A stretch of DNA of 64,000 nt, taken from assembly GCF_023195515.1 (NCBI RefSeq), contig NZ_JALPKR020000002.1, forward strand, positions 2,457,001-2,521,000, given 5' to 3'. Made by a program: the position numbers and the translations under genes. The DNA comes from Variovorax sp. S12S4. GTDB taxonomy: Bacteria; Pseudomonadota; Gammaproteobacteria; Burkholderiales; Burkholderiaceae_C. Below, one piece after another: positions 57,828 to 64,000 of the stretch. Position 1 is the first letter of the stretch; the number at the start of each line of letters is the position of its first letter. The notes beneath the pieces are model-generated. The model made no database searches. It was not told the origin of the DNA and saw only the letters and a list, made by a program, of their open reading frames with translations.

Positions 57828-58570
57828 ACCAGCTCGACTTCGCCGGCCGCCATGCAGTGGTGACTGGCGGCGCGGCGGGCTTGGGCTACGGCATCGCCGA
57901 ACGGCTGATCGCATCGGGCGGCAGCGTCACGCTGTGGGACCGCGACGAGGCTGCGGCCACCAAGGCCGCCGCTGCGCTCGGCCCCAAGGCCTTCGCGGTG
58001 AAGGTCGATGTGGCGCAGCAGCCTTCGGTGGCAGCCGCTGTCACAGCCACGCTGATGCACTCGCCGCGCATCGATGCGCTGGTCAACAGCGCCGGCATCA
58101 CCGGCCCCAACACCAAGCTCTGGGACTATCCGGTGGACGATTGGCGGCAGGTGATGGAGGTCAACATCAACGGCGTCTTTCTCTGCTGCCGCGAAGTGGT
58201 CGCGCAAATGCGCAAGCAGGGCTACGGCCGCATCGTCAACATCGCCTCGGTGGCGGGCAAGGAGGGCAACCCCAACGCCAGCGCCTACAGTGCGAGCAAG
58301 GCCGCCGTCATTGCGCTCACCAAGTCGCTGGGCAAGGAGCTGGCCGACACCGGCATTCGCGTCAACTGCGTGACGCCCGCGGCGGTGAAGACCGCCATCT
58401 TCGACCAGATGACACCGGAGCACATCGCGTTCATGCTCTCGAAAATTCCGATGGGCCGCTTCGGCACGGTGGAAGAAGTGGCCGCGATGGTCGGCTGGCT
58501 CTGCACCGAAGATTGCTCGTTTTCCACCGGCGCCGTGTTCGATCTCTCCGGCGGCCGATCCACTTATTAA
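57824..58570 (+). CDS. SDR-family dehydrogenase
   Basis: A 248-residue classical SDR with VVTGGAAGLGYGIAERLIASGGSVTLWDRD, the structural VNSAGITGPN, Ser in VNIASVAGKEGNPN and the catalytic YSASKAAVIALTKS. It overlaps the previous SDR gene by the ATGA tetramer. The two SDRs probably take successive or alternative oxidation steps of the same sugar or sugar acid (inference). Confidence 0.92.
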   Translation: MNQLDFAGRHAVVTGGAAGLGYGIAERLIASGGSVTLWDRDEAAATKAAAALGPKAFAVKVDVAQQPSVAAAVTATLMHSPRIDALVNSAGITGPNTKLWDYPVDDWRQVMEVNINGVFLCCREVVAQMRKQGYGRIVNIASVAGKEGNPNASAYSASKAAVIALTKSLGKELADTGIRVNCVTPAAVKTAIFDQMTPEHIAFMLSKIPMGRFGTVEEVAAMVGWLCTEDCSFSTGAVFDLSGGRSTY

Positions 58571-58595
58571 TCAGTCTCCCCCAAGAAAGGACAAC

Positions 58596-59444
58596 ATGAA
58601 ACTCGTTCGCTATGGCAACCCCGGCAAGGAAAAGCCCGGCCTCATCGACGACGAAGGCCGCCTGCGCGACCTGAGCGCGGTGGTCAAGGACATCGGGCCC
58701 GAGCAACTCGGCGACGCCGCGATTGCCAAGCTGCGCAAGCAGAAGATCGACAAGCTGCCGCTGGTCAAGGGCAAGCCGCGTTTCGGCAGCCCCGTGGCCA
58801 ACGTCGGAAAGTTCATTGCCATCGGCCTGAACTACGCCGACCACGCGGCCGAGTCGGGCCTGCCGATTCCCGCGGAACCGGTGGTCTTCATGAAGGCGAC
58901 CAGCTGCATCCAGGGCCCGAACGATCCGGTCATGCTGCCCAAGAACTCGGTCAAGAGCGATTGGGAAGTGGAGCTTGGCGTGGTCATCGGCACGCGCGCG
59001 CGCTATGTCTCGCAAAAGGACGCGCTCAACTTCGTGGCCGGCTACTGCACCATCAACGACGTGAGCGAGCGCGAGTTCCAGATCGAGCGCGGCGGCACCT
59101 GGGACAAGGGCAAGGGCTGCGACACCTTCGGCCCCATCGGCCCCTGGCTCGTGACGCGCGACGAAGTGCCCAACCCGCAAAAGCTGTCGATGTGGCTCGA
59201 CCTCAACGGCAAGCGCATGCAGACCGGCAGCACCAAGACCATGATCTTCAGCATCGCGAAGATCGTGAGCTACCTGAGCCAGTTCATGACGCTCCTGCCC
59301 GGAGACGTGATCACCACCGGCACGCCGCCCGGCGTGGGCCTGGGCATGAAGCCGCCGCTCTACCTGAAGAAGGGCGACGTGATGACGCTCGGCATCGAAG
59401 GCCTGGGCGAGCAGCGCCAGGAAGTGGTGCCTTTCAAGCTCTAA
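58596..59444 (+). CDS. Fumarylacetoacetate hydrolase (FAH) family hydrolase
   Basis: A 282-residue FAH-fold hydrolase/lyase. It starts with MKLVRYGNPGKEKPGLIDDEGRLRDLS and has the family core GKFIAIGLNYADHAAESG, FMKATSCIQGPNDPV, the metal-binding WEVELGVVIGTRARYV, GYCTINDVSEREFQIE and DVITTGTPPGVGLG. In non-phosphorylating deoxy-sugar pathways such enzymes split 2,4-diketo-3-deoxy acids into pyruvate and a hydroxy acid. This fits the flanking genes, though ureidoglycolate or other substrates remain possible. A terminator follows. Confidence 0.92.
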   Translation: MKLVRYGNPGKEKPGLIDDEGRLRDLSAVVKDIGPEQLGDAAIAKLRKQKIDKLPLVKGKPRFGSPVANVGKFIAIGLNYADHAAESGLPIPAEPVVFMKATSCIQGPNDPVMLPKNSVKSDWEVELGVVIGTRARYVSQKDALNFVAGYCTINDVSEREFQIERGGTWDKGKGCDTFGPIGPWLVTRDEVPNPQKLSMWLDLNGKRMQTGSTKTMIFSIAKIVSYLSQFMTLLPGDVITTGTPPGVGLGMKPPLYLKKGDVMTLGIEGLGEQRQEVVPFKL

Positions 59445-59465
59445 GCAAACAGGCAAGCAAGCAGA

Positions 59466-59499
59466 GGCGTGGTGGGCGGAGGCCTGCCGCGCCTTTTTT
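59466..59499 (+). terminator. Rho-independent terminator after the FAH-family gene
   Basis: GGCG (59466-59469) with CGCC (59490-59493) and the inner GGGCGG with CCTGCC form a G/C-rich stem. It is followed directly by six T bases at 59494-59499. It ends the SDR-SDR-hydrolase operon. Confidence 0.8.
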
Positions 59500-59519
59500 A
59501 TTTGCGCTGCCTGGCATGC

Positions 59520-60404
59520 TCAGCGCAGTACCCGAATCAACTCGTCGTACACCAGCCGCACGCGCGCCGGCACCGGCGCACGCTGCGGCCGGTAGACGTT
59601 GATCGGCCATGGCTCCGGTGCGTCGGCCTCCAGCACGGCCACCAGCGCGCCCGTTTGCAGCCAGGGTTCGGCCAGCGGCGCTATGAGCTGGCCGAAGCCC
59701 ACGCCGGCCAGCACGGCGGCGCATTCGGCGTCGATGTCGTCGGTCACGAAGGCCGGCGACGTCACCGTGACGATCCGCCGCTTGCTGAACGCCCACGGCC
59801 ACGGACGGCCCGAGCTCAGGTCGATCAGCGCGGTAAGCGGCAGTTCCGAAAGCGCATCGAGGCTCTGCGGGGCGCCGACTTTTGCGATGAGCGCCGGCGC
59901 CCCCACCACATGCAGCGGCATCTTCCCGACAGTGCGGGCCACAAAGCGCGCGTCGCGCATCGGCCCCACGCGAATGCCGATGTCGATCTGCTCGTCGACC
60001 ACGTCGGCATGCTGCTCGGACAGGCGCAGGTCGAGCACCAGCCCTGGGTGCGCTGCCAGCAGCGGAGCGAGCGCCTGTGGAATGAGCCGCGCATACATGT
60101 GCGGCGCCGTGACCCGCACCGTGCCCGCGTGGCGGGACAGCGTGCGCCGGTCGATCTGGTGGAACAGCTCGTCGACGCCGCCTACCGCCACGCGGGCGCG
60201 CTCCGCAAGCTGCCGGCCGAAATCGGTGAGCTGCACGCCGCGCGTGCTGCGGTGGAACAGCGGCTCGCCCAGTTCTTCTTCGAGCTCGCGCACCGCGCGC
60301 GTCACCACTTGGGGCGAGACCGACAGGCGCACCGCAGCCTCGCGGAAGTTGGCGGCATCCGCGGCGGTGCAGAACACGCGCAGGGCTTCGAGGCGGTTGG
60401 CCAT
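59520..60404 (-). CDS. LysR-family transcriptional regulator
   Basis: A 294-residue LysR protein with the helix-turn-helix LRVFCTAADAANFREAAVRLSVSPQVVTRAVRELEEELGEPLFHRSTRGVQLT and an effector domain with VRVTAPHMYARLIPQAL and DIGIRVGPMRDARFV. It is divergent from an SDR gene at 60547-61305. A LysR-type box lies in the gap. Its stop is about 75 bases beyond the FAH-family gene on the opposite strand. Confidence 0.93.
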   Translation of the reverse strand: MANRLEALRVFCTAADAANFREAAVRLSVSPQVVTRAVRELEEELGEPLFHRSTRGVQLTDFGRQLAERARVAVGGVDELFHQIDRRTLSRHAGTVRVTAPHMYARLIPQALAPLLAAHPGLVLDLRLSEQHADVVDEQIDIGIRVGPMRDARFVARTVGKMPLHVVGAPALIAKVGAPQSLDALSELPLTALIDLSSGRPWPWAFSKRRIVTVTSPAFVTDDIDAECAAVLAGVGFGQLIAPLAEPWLQTGALVAVLEADAPEPWPINVYRPQRAPVPARVRLVYDELIRVLR

Positions 60405-60445
60405 GGTGGTGCTTTCAGGAGGGGCAGTAGAAAGAGTATTCCATT

Positions 60446-60460
60446 TTCAGGAATTCTGAA
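60446..60460. promoter_or_regulatory. LysR-type box in the LysR/SDR divergent gap
   Basis: TTCAGGAATTCTGAA is a T-N11-A motif with perfect 5-base arms (TTCAG/CTGAA). It lies 42 bases from the LysR start and about 90 from the SDR start, the usual position for a regulator site. Confidence 0.55.
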
Positions 60461-60546
60461 GTCGCAAGAATTTCATTTACGGGAACGCGTGGATTTTCCA
60501 CACTGCATGCACTTCTTGTTCCTCAACACACCCGAAAGGAACCTCC

Positions 60547-61305
60547 ATGACATCCGTTCAAGACAACATCCGCGGCAAGGTTGCCATCGTCACCGGCGCG
60601 AGCAGCGGGCTCGGCGAATCGACTGCCCGCCACCTGGCCGCGCGCGGCGCCAAGGTGGTGCTCGCAGCGCGCCGCACCGACCGGCTCGACAAGGTGGTGG
60701 CCGAAATCCGCGAGGCGGGCGGCGAAGCCATTGCCGTCGCCACCGACGTGGCCCGGCGCGCCGACCTGGAAAAGCTCGCGGCCGCAACGGTCGAAGCCTT
60801 CGGCCGCATCGACGTGCTGGTCAACAACGCGGGCGTGATGCCGCTGTCGCCCATCGACAAGCTCAAGGTCGACGAGTGGGACCGCACCATCGACGTCAAC
60901 ATCAAGGGCGTGCTCTACGGCATTGCCGCGGTGCTGCCGCGCATGCAGGCCCAGGGCAGCGGCCACATCGTCAACGTCGCGTCCATCGCTGGGCTGAAGG
61001 TGTTCACGCCCATCGGCACCGTGTACAGCGCAACCAAGCATGCGGTGCGCGCCATCTCCGAAGGGCTGCGCGTGGAAATGGGCAACAGCGGCGTGCGCGT
61101 GACCATCGTGTCGCCGGGCGCGATCGATTCGGAACTGAAGTTCGGCAGCAGCGATGCCGAGAGCGCCGCCGGCGTGCAGGCCTTCTACGAGGCCAACCAG
61201 ATCCCGGCCGACTCCGTGGCCCGCGCCGTGGTCTATGCGGTGGAGCAGCCTGCGGACGTGGACATCAATGAGGTGGTGCTGCGGCCGGTTGCGCAGGAGT
61301 TCTGA
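60547..61305 (+). CDS. SDR-family oxidoreductase
   Basis: A 252-residue classical SDR: VAIVTGASSGLGESTARHLAARGAKVVLAARR, NNAG in VLVNNAGVMPLS, catalytic Ser in VNVASIAGLKVFTP and YSATKHAVRAISEGLR. The C-terminal INEVVLRP is typical of the NADP-dependent SDRs often induced by LysR regulators in proteobacteria. The substrate is unknown. Confidence 0.93.
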   Translation: MTSVQDNIRGKVAIVTGASSGLGESTARHLAARGAKVVLAARRTDRLDKVVAEIREAGGEAIAVATDVARRADLEKLAAATVEAFGRIDVLVNNAGVMPLSPIDKLKVDEWDRTIDVNIKGVLYGIAAVLPRMQAQGSGHIVNVASIAGLKVFTPIGTVYSATKHAVRAISEGLRVEMGNSGVRVTIVSPGAIDSELKFGSSDAESAAGVQAFYEANQIPADSVARAVVYAVEQPADVDINEVVLRPVAQEF

Positions 61306-61400
61306 TCCGGGGCGGGGCGGCAGCGACCCCGCTTCGCACCAATTAACCTTCAGCACCGGAAGGACATTGACAGCCAAAAGTGCAAAGCCCCTGCAAAATA

Positions 61401-61412
61401 GAACGACCGTTC
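61401..61412. promoter_or_regulatory. Candidate TetR operator upstream of the TetR gene
   Basis: GAACGACCGTTC has perfect 5-base arms (GAACG/CGTTC) around a 2-base centre and lies 22 bases before the TetR start codon. The position fits autoregulation, and the ACGAnCGTTCG-like form resembles known TetR-family sites. Confidence 0.55.
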
Positions 61413-61433
61413 GTTTTATTCGGAGCTTCCACG

Positions 61434-62126
61434 ATGTCTGTCAATGCCGTTCCCGCCAAGCCGGTCCGTGCCGCCCAGAAGGGCCAGCAGACCAAGGCCG
61501 TCATCGTCGACGCGGCGCTGGCGCTGGCGGCGCAGATCGGGCTCGAGGGCTTGTCGATCGGCGCCGTGGCCGAGATCACCAAGATGAGCAAGTCGGGCGT
61601 GTTCGCCCACTTCGGCTCGCGCGAGGAGCTGCAGATCTCGGTGGTTCGCGAGTACCACGCGCGGTTCGAACAAGAGGTGTTTTTTCCCGCCCTCGAGGCG
61701 CCGCGCGGCCTGCCGCGCCTGCGCGCCATGTTCGCCAACTGGATGAAGCGCACCTCGGCCGAGATCGACTCGGGCTGCATCTACATCAGCGGCGCTTCCG
61801 AATTCGACGACCGCCCCGGCCCGGTGCGCGATGCGCTCGTGGAGTCGGTCAGCATCTGGCAGGCGGCCGTTCTGCGCGCCATCGTGCAAGCAAAGAGCGA
61901 AGGCCATCTGCGCGCCGACGCCGACGAGCGCCAGGTTGCGTTCGAAATCCATGGCCTGATCCTCGCGCTGCATTACGAAGCGCGCTTCCTGCAGGTGCCC
62001 GGCTCCATCGGCCGCGCCAACATCGGCTTCGACAACATCCTGGCGCGCAGCGCCACGCCCGATGCCCCGGCGACCGAAGCTGCTGTTGCTGCGCCGGCCG
62101 GCCGCCGTCTCAAGCCCGTGCGCTGA
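61434..62126 (+). CDS. TetR-family transcriptional regulator
   Basis: A 230-residue regulator with a TetR helix-turn-helix (VIVDAALALAAQIGLEGLSIGAVAEITKMSKSGVFAHFGSREELQISVVREY). The ligand domain has FANWMKRTSAEIDSGCIYISGASEFDDRPGPVRDAL, typical of TetR proteins near fatty-acid or acyl-CoA genes. The acyl-CoA dehydrogenase gene begins 70 bases downstream, and the two probably form one control unit. Confidence 0.93.
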   Translation: MSVNAVPAKPVRAAQKGQQTKAVIVDAALALAAQIGLEGLSIGAVAEITKMSKSGVFAHFGSREELQISVVREYHARFEQEVFFPALEAPRGLPRLRAMFANWMKRTSAEIDSGCIYISGASEFDDRPGPVRDALVESVSIWQAAVLRAIVQAKSEGHLRADADERQVAFEIHGLILALHYEARFLQVPGSIGRANIGFDNILARSATPDAPATEAAVAAPAGRRLKPVR

Positions 62127-62195
62127 GCTCGCGGCCCCGTTTTCTTTTCGCTTTCCCTTTTTCTTTTTATCTAGCTTCGACCAGGAGAGTTCCGG

Positions 62196-63992
62196 ATGCC
62201 TACCTACAACCCACCCGTACGCGACATGCAGTTCGTGCTGCACGAAATGCTCAACGTCGCCGAAGAACTCAAGGCGCTTCCGGTTCATGCGGAAACCGAT
62301 GCCGACACCATCAACGCGGTGATCGAGGAAGCCGGCAAGTTCGCCTCCGAGGTGACCTTTCCGCTGAACATCAGCGGCGACGAAGAAGGCTGCAAGCTCG
62401 ACAAGACCACGCACGAGGTGAAGACGCCCAAGGGCTTCAAGGACGCCTACGCCAGGTACGTCGAAGGCGGCTGGCCCGCGCTGTCGTGCGACCCGGCCTT
62501 CGGCGGACAGGGCCTGCCGTTCGTGGTGAACCAGTGCCTGTTCGAAATGCTCAACAGCGCGAACCAGGCCTGGACCATGTACCCCGGCCTCTCGCACGGC
62601 GCGTATGAGGCGCTGGCAGCCCACGGCACCGACGAGCAGAAGAAGACCTACCTGCCCAAGCTCACGAGCGGCGAGTGGACCGGCACCATGTGCCTGACCG
62701 AACCCCATTGCGGCACCGACCTGGGCCTGTTGCGCACCAAGGCCGAACCGCAGCCCGACGGCACCTACCGCATCACCGGCAGCAAGATCTTCATCTCGGC
62801 CGGCGAGCACGACATGACGGACAACATCATTCACTTGGTGCTGGCCCGCCTGCCCGATGCGCCCAAGGGCAGCAAGGGCATCAGCCTGTTCGTGGTGCCG
62901 AAGTTCAAGGTCAAGGCCGACGGCTCGCTCGGCGAGCGCAACCCGATCTTCTGCGCCGGCCTCGAGCACAAGATGGGCATCCATGGCAATGCCACGGCGC
63001 AGATCGTGATCGAAGGCGCCATCGGCACGCTGGTGGGCGAGCCCAACAAGGGTCTGGCCGCGATGTTCGTGATGATGAATGCCGCACGCCTGGGCGTGGG
63101 CAACCAGTCGCTCGGCCTGACGGAAGTGGCTTACCAGAATGCACTGGCCTACGCCAAGGACCGCACGCAGATGCGCTCGCTCTCCGGCGTGAAGGCCAAG
63201 GACAAGGAAGCCGACCCCATTATCGTGCACCCCGACGTGCGCAAGATGCTGCTCACGGCCAAGGCGTATGCCGAAGGCGGCCGCGCGCTGCAGATCTTCT
63301 GCACGCTGCTGCTCGACAAGGAGCACCACCACCCCGACGAGAAGGTGCGCAAGGACTCGGGTGAACTGGTGGCGCTGCTCACGCCCATCGTCAAGGCCTT
63401 TATCACCGACAACGGCCACATTGCGACCAATTCGTGCATGCAGGTGTTCGGCGGCCACGGCTTCATCAAGGAATGGGGCATGGAGCAGTTCGTGCGGGAC
63501 AACCGCATCAACATGATCTATGAAGGCACCAACACCATCCAGTCACTCGACCTGCTGGGCCGCAAGGTGCTGGGCAACAACGGCGCGTCGCTGAAGAAGT
63601 TCGGCAAGCTCGTGGCCAAGCTGGTCGAAGAAGAAGGCGTGAACGAGAAGATGGCCGAGTTCATCAACCCCATCGCAGGCCTGGGCGACCAGCTCACCAA
63701 GTTCACGACCGAAATCGGCTTCAAGGGCTTCCAGAACCCCGACGAAGTGGGCGCCGCCGCGGTGGACTACCTGCGCGTGGCCGGCCACTTCGTGTTCGGC
63801 TACCTGTTCGCCCGGATGGCACAGGTGGCCCTGCGCGAGATTGCAGCCGGCAACACCGATCCGTTCTACGTGGCCAAGCTGCAGACGGCGCGCTTCTACT
63901 TTGCCAAGCTGTTCCCCGAGACGGCCACGCTGATGCGCACCGCACGCGCCGGCAGCAAAGTGTTGATGGATACCGAAGCGGCGCTGGCATAA
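62196..63992 (+). CDS. Acyl-CoA dehydrogenase with extended C terminus (DmdC-like)
   Basis: A 598-residue FAD enzyme of the long acyl-CoA dehydrogenase branch. It contains the substrate/FAD segments GTMCLTEPHCGTDLGLLRTKAEP, ISAGEHDM and EHKMGIHGNATAQIV. The C-terminal catalytic domain has FGGHGFIKEWGMEQFVRDNRINMIYEGTNTIQSLDLLGRK with the catalytic Glu in YEGTN. A further domain of about 130 residues follows, as in 3-methylmercaptopropionyl-CoA dehydrogenase (DmdC) and relatives. The acyl substrate is not determined. It lies downstream of a TetR regulator. Confidence 0.95.
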   Translation: MPTYNPPVRDMQFVLHEMLNVAEELKALPVHAETDADTINAVIEEAGKFASEVTFPLNISGDEEGCKLDKTTHEVKTPKGFKDAYARYVEGGWPALSCDPAFGGQGLPFVVNQCLFEMLNSANQAWTMYPGLSHGAYEALAAHGTDEQKKTYLPKLTSGEWTGTMCLTEPHCGTDLGLLRTKAEPQPDGTYRITGSKIFISAGEHDMTDNIIHLVLARLPDAPKGSKGISLFVVPKFKVKADGSLGERNPIFCAGLEHKMGIHGNATAQIVIEGAIGTLVGEPNKGLAAMFVMMNAARLGVGNQSLGLTEVAYQNALAYAKDRTQMRSLSGVKAKDKEADPIIVHPDVRKMLLTAKAYAEGGRALQIFCTLLLDKEHHHPDEKVRKDSGELVALLTPIVKAFITDNGHIATNSCMQVFGGHGFIKEWGMEQFVRDNRINMIYEGTNTIQSLDLLGRKVLGNNGASLKKFGKLVAKLVEEEGVNEKMAEFINPIAGLGDQLTKFTTEIGFKGFQNPDEVGAAAVDYLRVAGHFVFGYLFARMAQVALREIAAGNTDPFYVAKLQTARFYFAKLFPETATLMRTARAGSKVLMDTEAALA

Positions 63993-64000
63993 AGCCGCAG

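Noticed and set aside
59466..59499. Regulatory RNA in the gap after the FAH-family gene
   Set aside because: The G/C-rich stem followed by six T bases is adequately explained as the operon terminator.

Overview
The window looks like chromosome from a GC-rich betaproteobacterium of the Comamonadaceae, most likely Variovorax or a close relative. I infer this from the codon use, the protein families (PhaM, SlmA near argB, a TRAP/sugar-acid operon, many LysE and SDR genes) and two families of intergenic palindromic repeats. No rRNA, tRNA, CRISPR array, insertion sequence or prophage was seen.

Layout. 1-7.9 kb: 5' part of priA, hemE, a metabolite:H+ symporter, a secreted redoxin, dsbD and an AlaX-type editing hydrolase, all on the minus strand. 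8-14 kb: a lipoprotein sugar dehydrogenase, an acetyltransferase, a divergent oxidoreductase/LysR pair, an atypical SDR and a creatininase-family enzyme. 14-23.6 kb: an amino-acid oriented cluster with three LysE-type exporters, an EamA transporter, two aminotransferase-fold proteins (one a MocR regulator with a clear operator), a PLP dehydratase, PhzF, GST, VOC and DJ-1 proteins. 23.7-27.4 kb: phaM, a FIST sensor protein and dadA, the last preceded by a tandem glycine riboswitch.

27.4-43.4 kb is a surface-polysaccharide locus. It holds rfbBDAC (dTDP-L-rhamnose), a roughly 1,357-residue protein joining a methyltransferase, two GT2 modules and a GT4 module, gmd, a Wzt/Wzm-type ABC exporter, a decayed mannose-phosphate cupin gene, three more GT2 genes and a WecA/MraY-like initiating transferase. 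Parts of it are visibly more A/T-rich than the flanks, which suggests transfer. 43.5-50.3 kb: argB, galE, slmA, catalase with an OxyR-like promoter, a DUF1326-DUF2182 pair and an EamA transporter. 50.3-59.4 kb: a probable sugar-acid catabolic regulon in two divergent arms around a GntR regulator, with a COG2055 dehydrogenase, a UxaA-family dehydratase and a TRAP transporter on one side and two SDRs and an FAH-type hydrolase on the other. 59.5-64 kb: a LysR/SDR divergent pair, a TetR regulator and an acyl-CoA dehydrogenase.

A window-wide oddity is that at least eight genes are broken at ten sites by single-base frame changes. Nine of these are repaired by adding one base, usually in a short homopolymer. 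This looks like residual sequencing or assembly error more than biology, so those genes are annotated as full-length with an interrupted frame.
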